A DNA stretch of 64,000 nucleotides from Bombardia bombarda (lineage: Eukaryota > Ascomycota > Sordariomycetes > Sordariales > Lasiosphaeriaceae): assembly GCA_030512295.1 (NCBI GenBank), contig JAULSR010000001.1, forward strand, positions 9,385,001 to 9,449,000. The letters are read 5' to 3'. Shown here in pieces: positions 1 to 12,829 of the stretch. The notes beneath the pieces are model-generated. The model was not told the origin of the DNA. It did no database searches and saw only the letters and a list, made by a program, of their open reading frames with translations. Each line of letters opens with the position of its first letter. Position 1 is the stretch's first letter. The position numbers and the translations under genes are program-made.

Positions 1-96
1 TCAAGCGCTGTGAACCGACCCCTTTGCGATCTTTTTTTTAGTCCAAGTTACTCCTGGTTTTCAAAGCAATATTGAACTTTCATCTGACCTTCTCAG

Positions 97-3000
97 TTGT
101 GCTTCCTGCTCCCTCCATCGGCTCGGCTTCACCTGCCCCCACCGTGAACGATCTCATTTCCACCCAGGACTTCGATGCCTTGAACCAGGAAGCCCAGGGC
201 CAAGCCGGTCCCTCCAAACGACTCCAGCAGACGCTCAGCCAGGTGCAGCATTTAATGGAACGGGGCGATATCACCGAGTTGTACGTTGGGTGTTCAGACG
301 TCTGGGGCGACGGAAGAGGTGCTAACAACTTGCAGCAAGTTCAAGACAGGTCCCAAAGTTGCCAAAAACACCTCTACTACACAACCTCGTCCGCTTGCTT
401 CCGGCCTCTTACCGTTCTCTCAAATGGTCCATGATCAGACCTCGGTAGCTTTTCGCTATCCGACGCCAGACACCCCGGGGTTAAAACCGCCGTCAAATGG
501 ACACTCGACTGCACCTTTTACCACGCCCGCACACAAAAGCCGTGGCTCTCCCGCTGCGCAAATTGAAGGGCAAACACGGCAGAATATTTCACATACGCAG
601 AAGAATCGAGCGTCGCATGGATACAACTCGGCGGGACTTGGGATAATCTTGCCGACTAAGAGCCAGCCCGAGCAGGCCGCCGCGGCCTTCAAAGCAAGCC
701 CAACTGTCACCCCGGTTCCTGTTCCTGTCGTCCCCGTTGCGCCACAGCCACATACCCAGAAAGCTCTCCAGCCTCCTTCGGCTTCTCCTCAGCCTGTAGA
801 GGCTCCTCTAGGGTCCATCGTCGTGACGCCGGTAAGACCAGCGTCACAAACTCCGTCAGGGTCCCAGAGGACAGGCATTGCTATCGAACTGCCTCGTGCC
901 AAGTCTTCCAACAAGAGCGAGTACTTGGTTGTGCCTGATGAGCCAGATGCGCCCACCAACTTGTCGCGGAAGCGAAAACATGAAGACTTTGACGGAGAAG
1001 ACATTTACGGCGAGAGCCTAGATCTTCGACAAAGGGCCGATGCAGCTTTCCATGAGTTGAGGATCTTCCTTCAGAAAGTTTTCGAGGCAGAGTACCATGC
1101 TATTCATACCCAGTCGTCAAATGACTTTGTTGACTTGGTTATTCTGAAAGACGAAAACGGCGCATCAACTTTGGCTGCGACATTAACAGAAAACAGCCAG
1201 TCAAGGGCTCAGATTTTAGTCAACAAGACGCAATCACTCAACTGCTATCAGAGCGCGCCGGTTGATGATCTTCTTCACCTTCTCCGTCTGTGTGATGGTT
1301 CGTTGAAACAAGCCGAGTCCGAAGACGTCAAAATCTACGATTCATGGAATGCTGAGGACGTTGAGCAATGGGTGCAGCGTTTGCCTAACCTTGAGATGGC
1401 TATCAAGGCTGGCCGGACCTCGTTGAGAATGATGTGTGGTGGGCGCGAGGAGAAGCAATTATACCCGCAAGACACGATTGAGCAATCAATCAACTTGTTC
1501 AAGAGGGTCATGGACGATATCGTTATCCCCGTTGCAGAGCTGAGAAGCACTGGCAATACGGCCGAGCTCTTCAGGTCGCTCTCTTCGTATAAAAAGAAGA
1601 TTGCGGCTCTGTTTTCCGACTGTCAAAAGCTCTTCTCGCTGATTTCAACGCTTTTGTCTAAGATCGACACCTCAGACACGGTAACGAATGACTTGGAGTT
1701 TGCGGCGTCTCGGCTAATCTTCATGGAGACTGCCCATGCCGAGAGAGACTCGGTTCTCGACACTCAAAAGTTCGACGGACTCCGCCTGGTAGCCATGGAC
1801 ATGTTATCGCAGATCTTTCTCCTAAACCCAGCCCAACGATCGGGCATTTTTGATGAAATTCTCACCTCGTTGGAGAAACTTCCGCTTGGCAAGCGTGCCC
1901 GAACATTCAAGCTCATAGACGGAAGCAGCATTCAGCCGGTGTCTGCCCTGATCATGCGTTTGGTCCAAACCAGCGCAGGCAAGGTTGATGACACCAAATT
2001 AACGGGTCGATCGACGGCCGTTCAGTCATCTGAAGATGGGCAGGAAGATAATCGTAATGGCAAGACGATGCTGTTCTCGATTCGTAACGAAGATCATGCC
2101 GCCTCTCAGCCAGACGCGGCGATAGAAGAGCTCAACGCAATTGCATCCCCGCTTATGGATACTGCCAGGCGTGATGCGTCATACGTAGTCAATTTCATTG
2201 TCGGTCGTGCTCTCAAATCAACAAAATCAGGCGATACGCCATACCGCAATCTTCTTGACCTATTCGTTGAGGACTTTACGTCTTGTCTGGACAACCCAGA
2301 TTGGCCAGCGGCAGAACTCCTTCTTCGACTACTTATGGGCTACATGGTCAAACTTGTAGATGGCGACAAGACGGGAGTCGTTGCCAAGAACATGGCGCTT
2401 GAACTGCTGGGAATCATGGGTGCTGCAATTTCGAAGCTTAGGGGCTATGTACGAAAGACCGCCAGCGCTCTGGACATGAGGAATGCGGGTGACCTGGGCA
2501 CTTTCCTTGCTGATCTTGCATCACCAGCACTGGAGCTGAAATCACGACCGGAACACATGTTGGCTTGGGCCGGACCATATCGAGCTACCCTAGAGTATCT
2601 TGATGATCGTCACAAAGAAGACCCGCATCTGGCAAGTGCTATCTCGTTCATCATCTCGAACTGGGGAAGTAAAGTTTGCGCCGTATACGACTCCTTCATA
2701 GACGATTTCCCTGAGCGAGACCAGGAGCTTGGACGACTTGCCTACAGGTTACGGGAAATGACACAAGATCGGCGGTGGCTTTCCAACGAGTTCTCTTTCA
2801 AAGAGGTCTCGGCCACCCAAGCTCGACTGTCGTACTGCATTACGCTGTTGCGCTCCCAGCTTTGCGAGTCTTTCAACACAATCTTGAATATTCTCCTGAA
2901 CTCAATGGCAAGTGATCAGCCAACAGTGAGGAGTAAAAGCTTGAAAAGCGTGAATCAAGTCTTAGAAACTGATCCGTCTATTCTGGATGGCGATTCGGTG

Positions 3001-5658
3001 GTTATCCAACTGATACTCCGATGCTCCAGTGATTCATCTACCCAAGTGCGAGACTCAGCACTGGGTCTCATTGGAAAATGCATAAGCATGCGGCCAGCGT
3101 TGGAAGAGAAGATGACCGTTATGGTGGTTGACAGGTTCATCGACACTGGCCTCGGAGTGCGCAAACGCGCCATGAAGCTCGCCAAGGATATATATCTCCG
3201 AAATGGAAACAAGGAGGTACGTAGCGCCATTGCCAACGGCCTCCTTCATCGCGTTCAAGACCCGGAGGAGAGCGTGAGAGATCTGGCGCGTCAGGTGATT
3301 GAGGAAATCTGGTTTCTCCCTTTCCATGATGGCGAGAACTCAGCACTCTCTCAGATTTCACTCGCAGACCATGTCGCTTTGATGGTACAGACCGTGAAAC
3401 AGGGGAATGTTGGCAACGTCCTCGACAAGGTTTTGCAGGCCGTCTTAGTCCCAGAATCTAAGTCTGCACACTCATCCCTGGGGGTGTGCAAGAGACTGGT
3501 TGCAAGCATGTTTGACCTGGTTAACAACCCAGACTCTGACGACCCGTCCATTCCTTCCTACAAAGATGCGTTGCAAGTCCTGGTCATCTTCGCCAAAGCC
3601 GACGCCAATCTCTTTACCTTCGAGCAGCTACGTCTTCTTCGACCTTACATCACCGCCATCAGAACCACTGACGATTTGGCTGTCTCGAGAGCAGTCGTGG
3701 GGATCTACCGCAAGGTACTCCCACAGCTATCTTCCGCACATACCGATTTCCTCTCAGAAGTGCGTCAAGAATTGCTACAAGCGGTGGCTACCGTGACGCG
3801 TACCTTACTCGACGATGTTATAGCATGCATCTGGATCATTAGCGGCTTGGTTGGTAATACCGTCAACTTGGCTAAGCTCCTTTTGTCTTGCTTGTCGCAT
3901 ATTCGAACAATACGCAAGGTGTCACAGACAAAACCACTTGCGGGTGACCCTAACATGGTTCGCAAATTTGACCGCTATTCCCTTATTGTCGGCATGGTCG
4001 GGAAACACTGTGACCTTGACAGTCACCACCAAATGTTTAAGGATTCAGGTTTTAAATTGACCGGAACGTCACTCTCGAAACTCATGATTGATCAGGTGCT
4101 GCCTTTCTCGTCGTCGACTGAAGACCCTGGTGTGAGAAAATCAGCACTTGACTCGGTCGGCTTGATTTGTCAGGCGTGGCCTAAGAATTACGTCTCTGCA
4201 AACGTATATACCACCTTTCAGCAGGTATTTGACGAGCAGAACCCGGTTCTGGAGGGCAAGGTGCTGGGGTCATTCAAGGAGTTTCTCTTTGCGGAGGAGA
4301 AGCGCTCAGAGCAGTCATCAGATACACCTGCTGTCAATGGCACCAAGCCCGAAAAGAAGCGCGAGCTTACGCATATGATGAGTACCAACTACGATGATGT
4401 AGCCAGCGCTACAACCCATCGGTTCCTCAAGGAGATCGTTCGCATTGCTACTTCTACTCAAGATGACCATGCATTTCTGGCTGTTGAGGTTCTTGCCAGC
4501 ATCAATCGACAGGGCTTGGTCCATCCGAAAGAAACGGGCGTGACGTTTATCACCCTGGAGACATCCTCAAATCCCCGCATTGCAGAACTGGCGTACTCGG
4601 AGCATAGAGTGCTCCATGCCAAACACGAAACGGTTGTGGAGCGCGAATATGTCAAGGCGATCCAGTCGGCGTTTTTATACCAGCGAGATATTGTTAAGGA
4701 CGCTCGCGGGGCGACGACGAATCCCTTCACTCCTAAGCTGCACATGATGATGGACGTGCTGAAGATCAGCAAGTCAAAGAATCGTCAGAAATTCCTGGAA
4801 AAGTTCTGCAACCAGGTCGACTTTGACATATCTAAGCTTGATATTTCAGGTGAAATTCCGTCACACGTCCAGTATGCCCGCTTCATCGTTGAGAACATTG
4901 CATTCTTCGAGTACGTCACTGTCGGTGAGCTTCATTCCACGGTGTCGGCCCTAGAGAAGCTGGTCACGTCAACAGGTGCAACGGTTGCACAGGCTATCGA
5001 GTCGGAGATTTTCCAGGTCCGAATGGACGCCATGGATCTGACTCCGGCGGTAGAGCCACAGTTAGATGCTGCTGTAGCAGCGCAACCTAGACATCCAGAG
5101 GTTGACTACAAACGCCTACGGCAGCTGACGGCTGGGTCAATGATTCTACTCGCCCTCTGGGAAGTGCGCACCTATCTCCGCCGGCTCTACGGCATGGGCA
5201 CCAGCAGCCGCCGCGAGAGCAAAGGCAAGGCGCAGACCAAGGACCTCAGCAAGACGCCCATAAAGGTCCCCAGCGTTACGGGGGAAAAGGTCTGGGAGGA
5301 GATCGAGACCACCATGATGGCTCTGCTCTCGCGGGAGCGCATGATGGAGACCTGCAAGGCCTTTGTGGAGCTGATGAATGTCGACAAGGAGTTCTTGGTC
5401 CAGGACGATGACGAGGATATGAATGGCGAGGACCCCACGACGCCGAACAATGAAGACGATGATGAGAATGACGAGCCGTCGGGTGGAGGTGGTGCTGGGC
5501 GCGGCCGCAAGCGCAAGGCGGGCAATCATACACCCAGTGGCGCGAAGAAGAAGCGAGCAAGGTCGACGTCGCAGCCGCGCAAGCGAGGCCGTCCGAGGAA
5601 GCAGAGCACTGATGCCGCGCCGGAGGCGGATGGGGAGTTTGAAGAGGGGGGTTGGTAG
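97..5658 (+). CDS. SCC2: Cohesin loading factor SCC2/Mis4 (NIPBL homologue), 5' end outside window
   Basis: This is the Scc2/Mis4/Nipped-B HEAT-repeat protein that, with Scc4, loads cohesin onto chromatin in the nucleus. An intron at 281-335 (GTACGT donor, GCTAAC branch, TTGCAG acceptor) joins a short exon in frame to the long 336-5658 reading frame. The left exon probably begins at 97 after another acceptor (TTCTCAG at 90-96), although an acceptor at 39-41 is also possible; the start codon is therefore upstream of the window. The middle (about 2800-3320) shows consecutive helical HEAT units. The region about 4560-5030 matches the conserved Nipped-B C-terminal part. The tail is acidic and then strongly basic, with an AT-hook core (RKRGRPRK) near 5578-5600. 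The ORF is intact to TAG at 5656. Family identity is recognised from the overall sequence; the exact upstream exon is inferred. Confidence 0.93.
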
Positions 5659-7322
5659 TGAGATTCATTTGGGGAGGTCCCCCGTATGGTTATTATCATT
5701 CTTTTTACTTTCTCTTCAGCAACGGACGAACGGCATCGATTTATCACATCACTGGCAGTATATGGGGAGTAACAAGACGAAACATTGAGCGGGCATATTC
5801 TAGCTTATTTGCTTTGCCTTGTGGGGCGTTTATTGGTCGAAGAGAGAGGGAAAGGGGGTATGTGTGTTGTATCTTTTGTTTCTTTCTTTTATTTCGGTTA
5901 TTGGGATGGGGTGGGCTGATATGATGATACCTCTTTTGCTGAACACGGGACTAGGATTAGGCCGGACCGGGGGCTGACTAGCTAGCTAGCCGTCATGCTT
6001 TTTTGCTTTATTTTGCTTAAGGTGCTATGGAGTGGAGGGAGAGAAAGTAAAAAGGGGTGACAGGAGCAGAGATGGGGGAGGATGGGGAGGGAGGAGGGCT
6101 GAAGATGAGAATATAAAAACGCATAATATTTATTATACCCTGTATGCGACTGACTGACTGTAGATGAGTATACACTAGTGGTGGGTATGTAGGTACCTTG
6201 GGTTATGGAAACTTGAAGCTCTGCATAGGTAGTTTTACCTTGGTCACAATATATATCACGACCACCTCAACTAAACATGGGATTGAAGATGATTGTTTAC
6301 CACGTCTAAAGTGTAAGCAAACGACTTGTTTTATACATGACAAATTGTTTATTGGGAAGCTGCTGGGCAGACAAGCAGACAGGTTAGGGGTACCTTAGTC
6401 AAGGAAAGCGGACTAATTTGACATGGTCGAACAATCACAAAGCAGGCCGGTCTTCGCTGCGGGGAAAGTCTTTACAAAGCATGCGCCACCCAAAATGGGA
6501 AGCGTGGTAGTGTGTCCGTAGCAGCCCGCTGCTCGCCCCCCAAGCGGCGACCGGAATGAGTGAGGGTCAAACTCGCTCACTCAGCTTCCCATGTCGGCGT
6601 CAAAAGACTCATGGCTGGATGTTCGCTGCGCTTGCGCTGACTGACAGTTCAATCAAATCAGAAGGCGCGCGAGCGCGCATTCTTCAAATTGGGGGGCATT
6701 TTGCGCTCTTATCTCTTATCTCTCCCACATCGATCCCGCCACCCACCACCACCACCACCACCACAACCTCCTCCCCCAGACGCAGCGGCAGCAGCAGCAG
6801 AAGCGGGTGGTGCAGCATTGACTGCAGCAACATATCGCCACGATAGATACCCAGATAGCCCACCCAGTTCAAGACCCTGGCTGGTTACCCCTCCACGACC
6901 CCCCCGTACTGTGCCGCAACCCCCGATCGATCGGGTTCGAGTTCACAACGGATATCTTTATCTACATACCTTTCCTACGGTACTCAGCCCTATCTTGGAC
7001 GATAGACGAAAGGAGAGTGAAAGTGGTCTGATTTATGAGAATAAAACCCCTGTCGTCTCTCAAGGGCTATCATTCCGTCCACACCATCAGGTACTCACTT
7101 GTTAAAGTCTGAAGGACTGGCTGGATAAGGGAAGGTAGTGAGCCGCTTCTTGTTGATTCCTAATCGCGATCCCGGTCCCCGAACCCCACAGCCTGAGCAT
7201 TTGGGTTATCTACTACCCCCTTTTTTTTTCTCCCTTCCCGCCCGCCTCCTCGGCGTCGGGTGGGTTGCTGTTCTCGCCCGTGATCGGGTGATCTGCCGGG
7301 GGCAAAAGGCGCGAGCGAAGGG
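5659..7322. other. Intergenic: SCC2 3' flank and leader of the Zn2Cys6 gene
   Basis: I see no gene here. The first part is T-rich 3' flank of SCC2. The stretch about 6740-6765 is an ACC-type trinucleotide run, and 7100-7320 is a C/T-rich tract typical of a fungal 5' leader. Short ORFs on both strands lack codon structure or homology I recognise. Confidence 0.6.
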
Positions 7323-10279
7323 ATGGAGTCGGATAGGGGACAGTCGGGGCAGCAGAAGCAGAAGCAACAACTGTCGGCCGAGGACAAGGCACTGCCGCCG
7401 CCGCCGCCCAAGAAAAAGGGCCGGCGCGGTGCCGACCCAGCCAACCAGAAGCGCAGATGCGTGAGCACGGCATGCATTGCCTGTCGCAAGAGGAAGTCAA
7501 AGTGCGATGGTGCTCTCCCCAGCTGCGCTGCCTGCTCCAGCGTCTACGGCACCGAGTGTGTCTACGACCCCAACTCGGACCACCGCCGCAAGGGCGTCTA
7601 CCGGGAGAAGATCGATAGCACAAAGGCCCGGAACTCGACTCTCCAGATCCTGGTCGAGGCCATCCTCAACGCGGATGAGGAGGACGTGCCTGCTATCGTC
7701 AAGAGGATCCGCACCTGCGACAGCCTCGACGCCGTGGCCGAGTCCATCATAAAGAATGAGTTCCCCCACGGCGGCGGCGATGGCGGCGACGACGAAGACG
7801 ACGAAGAGGACGAAGAGAACCAGGTCGACGACGACGGGTACGCCACCAACCTGCCCGTCGAGGGCGAGAGGGACCTCGCGCGCAAGATGGGCGAGCTGCG
7901 GCTCGAGAACGGCTCCGTCCGCTTCATCGGCGGCACCTCGCACCTCATCTACCTGGGCGACCCGTCCGACGTGCCCGACGAGCCCGAGTCGGACAGCTTC
8001 CTGTCGGCCGAGGACCCCATCATCAGCTGGTCCGAGGTGACCAAGGACACGCAGCTGGTCATCCACCTGATCAACATGTACTTCAACTGGCACTACCCCT
8101 ATTTCACCACCCTGTCCAAGAACCTCTTCTACCGCGACTTCCTCCGGGGCAAGCCCACCGGCCAGCCGCGCGTCACCGTCTACTGCTCCTCCCTACTCGT
8201 CAACGCCATGTTGTCTCTCGGCTGCCACTTCACGAGCGTGCCGGGCGCCTTTGCCATTCCCGGTGACAGCCGGACCAAAGGCGACCACTTCTTCGCCGAG
8301 GCCAAGCGGCTGATCACCGAGAACGACGAGTACGAGAAGCCAAGGCTGACAACCGTGCAGGCCCTGGCGCTCATGTCGGTCCGCGAGGCCGGCTGCGGCC
8401 GCGAGGCAAAGGGGTGGGTGTACAGCGGCATGAGCTTCCGCATGGCGCAGGATATTGGTCTCAACCTCGACATTGGCGGGTTTGCCAAGGACAAGGACGC
8501 GTTGAGCGAGCAGGAGATTGATGCGAGGAGGATCACGTTCTGGGGCTGCTTTTTGTTTGACAAGTGCTGGTCCAACTACCTGGGCCGCCTGCCGCAGCTG
8601 CCCAAGAACACGTACAACGTGCCCAAGTTCGACGTGTTCCCTGATGAGGACGCCGAGACGTGGTCACCGTACACGGATGCTGGGTTCGATCAGTCGTTTA
8701 AGCAGCCGTCGCGGATACGGGCCGTCGGGTTGCAGCTGTCTAAGCTCTGCGAGGTTAGCAGCGATCTGTTGCTGTTCTTCTATCATCCGAACCACATTGG
8801 CCGGTCGAGCGGTAAGTCGGTCGAGCTGAAGAAGCTCAGCGAGCTGCACCGCCGGTTGGAGGACTGGAAGAAAGAGCTGCCCAAGGAGTTTGAGGCCAAG
8901 GAGGGACAGCTCCCTAATGTCATTTTGATGCAGTATGTTCAGTCCCCCCTTCCCCCCCCCCCCCCCGTAACCACCCATTTATGACAGTTTACTGAAACAA
9001 CCCCAGCATGTTCTACCACCTCCAATACATCCACCTCTTCCGCCCCTTCCTCAAATACACCCCCGCCGCCTCCCCCTTACCCGCCCACGTTTCCCCACGA
9101 CGCATCTGCACCGCCAACGCCGGCGCCATCTCCAAGCTCATGCGCCTCTACAAGAAAACCTACAACCTGCGCCAGATCTGCAACATCGCCGTCTACATGG
9201 TCCACTCGGCCTGCACCATCCACATGCTCAACCTGCCGGAAAAAACCGCCAAGCGGGACGTCATCCACGGCGTCAAACACCTCGAGGAGATCGCTGAGGA
9301 CTGGCTCTGCGCCCGCCGCACCCTCAGCATCCTCAGCGTGCTCGCAAGAAAGTGGAACGTCGAGATGCCCGAGGAGGCCGCCGTCGTGCTGCAGAGGACT
9401 GATGAGAAGTACGGCACGTTCAGCACGTCGGACGTGCCCTCGCCGCCGAATAGGTCCGCGCTGTCGGCCACGCCTGCGTCGCCGTCGCAGCCGCAGATGG
9501 GGATGCAGCAGCATCATTCGTCGCCGTTGAACTTGGGGCAGGAACAGCAACAGCACTATAGTAGCCCGCTGAGCCAGTATAGCCAGCTCACGCCGCCGTC
9601 TATGCCTGCGGATATGGACATACCACCCGGGTCGACAACGACAACGACGACGATATCGCCCGAGATGTTGAACAGTCTGGCCATGGTGGGCGCGGTGGCA
9701 CCACAGCAACAGCAAAACATGCAGGACGTGCGGAACCAGATGGTAAATTCTATGCCCGGTGGTGGGGGGTATAGCGCGTGGGCGGCGATGGCCCCTACCG
9801 CCCCCTTGCAACAGCAGCAACATCAACAACGGCAACGACAACATCAGCACCACCGTGCAATGCCCAGCTATAGCAGCAGCAGTAATACCCAACAACAGCA
9901 ATCATTCACGCCAGTACACAGCAACATGCCCTCGGGCGCCACCTCCCGTACCGGCACCCGCCACGTCAGCCCGACGTCGATATACGCCATCGACGGCCAG
10001 GACTGGTATCTGAAAGACGGAGTCAACTGGCAGCAGAACTTTGAGGCGTGGGGTTTGGGCGCTGCTGGCGCTGTTCCTACTTCGCATCCCGGTGGGGGCG
10101 GTGATATGGTGGGGGATGCGGCGTCTATGTATATGTTTCGTGGGCTGGGCGGTGGTGGTAGCAGGAATACTGCTGGTGGCGGTGGTGGTGTTGGTAATGA
10201 TAATGGGGGTTTGGACTTTGTCGGGTTCGAGTCGCTGCACTCGATGGGTAGTTTGGATCACTTGCCTGGGCTGGATTAG
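7323..10279 (+). CDS. Zn(II)2Cys6 transcription factor, NirA/NIT4-like
   Basis: Two exons, 7323-8932 and 9007-10279, give 960 residues. The intron (8933-9006, GTATGT donor, C-rich, CCCCAG acceptor) joins in frame through a His codon. A Zn2Cys6 binuclear cluster lies at about residues 51-79 (CIAC, KSKC, PSCAAC, then C79), preceded by a basic Pro/Lys stretch. It is followed by a conserved NSDHRRKGVYREK linker, an Asp/Glu-rich insert at about 150-170 and the fungal-specific transcription factor middle domain at about 240-600. The C-terminal third is low-complexity Gln/Met/Gly-rich, typical of an activation domain, and holds a distinct GQDWYLKDGVNWQQNF block near 9996-10050. This layout resembles the nitrate-assimilation activators NirA/NIT4. 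That assignment is from memory of the family; a paralogue with a different regulon is possible. Expected role: nuclear, sequence-specific activator. Confidence 0.85.
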
Positions 10280-10905
10280 TCTACCTGGGTATGAATGGAT
10301 ACTGAGGTAGGCGGATATGGGGTGGGCTGGCTTGGGAAATGGTTGTGTTGTGTGAGTTTTGTGAATAGGGGGCTGGTTAGCGGTGGTGTTTCTGGGGTTA
10401 GTTCACTAAGAGGTGGAAATCGCTGGTTTTCACATTCTTTGTTACATCTACTTATCTATATATACATCGATACCTGGGCTGTTTATCTTGGGCGTTGGAG
10501 AATTATCTGGGGTGTATTTATTGGCAGGTGGGTGGGTAACCTTGGGGACGGGAGGGTGAACAAAAAAAGAAGGGGCCAAAAGGATTATCTTTTTATTTCT
10601 CATGTCTTTTATGAATTATATATACTATCTCTGCTTATTATATCCACAGTATCCTTTTTGTTTTCTCTTTTTTCTTCAGCTGTTAAGGGTGTAGCATATG
10701 TCTTATCTCGTACATCTATCTACTTGCTACCTTTATTTATCTATCTACATACAACGAAGCTTATCGTATATATTCATCTTATCCATGGCGTTTCGTAAGA
10801 GACAGTAAAGAGTAACATACCACACATGCACATATACATCACATACAAAACATACTGGCTTCATCTACAACTACCCACCTACTCCTCTCCCTCTCCTCCT
10901 CCCCC
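10280..10905. other. Intergenic between convergent genes, AT-rich
   Basis: This is the shared 3' flank of the Zn2Cys6 gene and the HIT gene. It is T/A-rich with several TATATA and CTATCTAT-like stretches that could serve polyadenylation of both convergent transcripts. I see no coding signal. Confidence 0.55.
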
Positions 10906-12141
10906 TCACGCCCCCCTCTTATCTTCCTCCTCCAACTCCGCCAAAATCCGTCTATACAACCCCGCCTCCTTCTCCATCTCCTCCATCGACCTCGCCTTGC
11001 GATCGCAGTCCTCAATACTAGGGAACCTGCCCCCAGGCTGCGGCCTCAGAGGAAACGAATCACCACTACCAGCAGACAAAGACTTCTGCTGCTGCTGTTT
11101 TAAAAGATTCGCCGCCGCCGCCCTGGCCATCTCGCGGTCCCACTGCGCACCTCCGACGTTGCCGTCCTCGTCGGCCATGCGGTCGTAGAGCTCGTCCGAG
11201 GGCGTCTCGGCGGCCTTTGCGGTCGAGCCGCGGATGCGCGGGATGACGTGCACGTGCACGTGGGAGACGGTCTGGCCTGCCTCGGGGCCGTCTTGGAGGG
11301 CGATGTTGAAGGAGCCGGTTTCTGTTTCTTCTGTTTTTGTTTCTTTGGGCTGTTGTGATTGTTGTTGTGTGGTTGTGGGCGAGGAGGGAGGAGGTGAGGA
11401 TGGGGATGGGAAATAACGACGGGCCAGCATGCGCTGGACGCGCTGGACGGCGCAAAAGAGGTCTGTCAGCTCGGGGGGAGTGAGCTCCGTTAGGCGGCGG
11501 GCCGGCCGCGAGGGGCAGACGAGGACGTGGCCGGGGAGGAGGGGCTTGAGGTTGACGAGGGCGAAGGAGTGGGTTGTTGTGAGGAAGACCTGGTTGTGGC
11601 GTCAGCACTTGGTTTCAGTGTGTTCATGAATGGGGTTATGTCTGCATCTCTCTCTCATGCTGTTTCATGGTGTAAAGGGCCTCTCTTTCATAACAACAAT
11701 ATGAGACAAATTAGTGCCACTAGAAGTTCATGACCACAGAATGATTGGTCTGATGAGTAGAGGGTAGAAAAGTGAACAAAAGCCGCATTGATAGAGATAA
11801 AAGCAGTCGTCGTTTTCGTCTCGAGACAGTTAAACAAGGTAATAGTGGAAAACATGGTAGGTACTCACTTGGTTCGTAACCTCAAACGGCCCAAAGTGGA
11901 CCTTGGACGGTGCCGCTTGCTGTTGCTGCTGCCCATCTTGTGTCGTTGTTGATGCCATGGCGCTGTTGCTTTTGCTGCTCATTCTCACACGTTGTTGTTT
12001 CAGTCCTGAAGTATTATTGCGGTTGTGAATCGTTGAATGAAATAGGGGGGCAGCAGTAACAAGACCACGTTGAAGACTGGGTCCAGAAGTACTCGTCGAA
12101 CTGGAAACAACGCGGCTCCTCCAGGCCGCTGCTCCGAGCAT
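10906..12141 (-). CDS. HIT-family dinucleoside polyphosphate hydrolase (Fhit/Aph1-like)
   Basis: Complement of two exons, 12141-11869 and 11589-10906, gives 318 residues. The 279-nt intron has a GTGAGT donor and a CCAG acceptor and is phase 0. The N-terminal HIT half (KVHFGPFEVTNQ, then a THSFALVNLKPLLPGH-type block) is followed by the histidine triad HVHVHV at about residues 201-206. This is the catalytic motif of Fhit/Aph1 enzymes that split Ap3A/Ap4A. A low-complexity Ser/Pro/Gln/Thr insert (about residues 150-182) interrupts the fold between two conserved blocks. The first ATG yields an Arg/Ser-rich, acid-free leader of about 40 residues that looks like a mitochondrial presequence. In-frame ATGs near residues 54 and 62 would give a cytosolic form. 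The exact substrate is inferred from the family. Confidence 0.88.
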
Positions 12142-12563
12142 GGATGCTACAGGCAGGTTCGATGAGCAAGCAGAATAGTGTATGCCCGATGATGCGCCCT
12201 GAGTGATTTAGCCAAGGTAGGCAGGTACGACTTGGAATGTACGGTAAGGTTGGCAGGAGCAAATCAGGTACCTGCCTTTCGGGTTCGTGCCCCGTGACAG
12301 ACAGCTGCCTGGGCGCCGTGAGCCCCGTTTTTTGGTGTTGTGCTGCAGCCGTCTGGGTCTGGGGGGGGGGCATGGAAGCACTGCACTATTGTGTCATTTT
12401 TAGGTAAGCGGCACTTTGAGCACAGGGGCCCCAGCACTCACGGCCACAGTCCGGGGAGCTCCTAAAATGTGTCACCAATAACACTATAGTCCCAGGGACC
12501 AATAGTTCATCTCGTGCTAGTATTCGCAGAATACTTCTCATGGTAATAATCTCTTACTAGTGA
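12142..12563. other. Intergenic: upstream of the HIT gene and of the F-box-family relic
   Basis: This short divergent intergenic region contains a G-run at 12361-12370. No gene is seen. Confidence 0.5.
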
Positions 12564-12824
12564 ATGCGTCTAAAGCCGACTACAACCATGGCCATCCCTT
12601 TACCCAGTCAATTTCGCTCAGCCACTGAATTCTCCTTCCGCGATGACCAGGCAGAAGCCATCATCCGAACCGTCTCCTATCCTCGCGATGACTTATGCCG
12701 CACCGTGATCTGGTTCCCACCCGAAAACCACAATGGTATTCGCCCGTCAATAGCAAGGCATTTGCCCCGGGCGACGTCTTATCTAGGGCTCGGAGGAGGC
12801 TTGCTCGATCGGCTGCCCCTCGAG

Positions 12825-12829
12825 CTCTG
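12825..12829. repeat. Target site duplication CTCTG, left copy
   Basis: The five bases CTCTG directly precede the LTR and are repeated exactly at 13285-13289 after it. Five-bp duplications are typical of LTR-retrotransposon integration. Confidence 0.9.
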
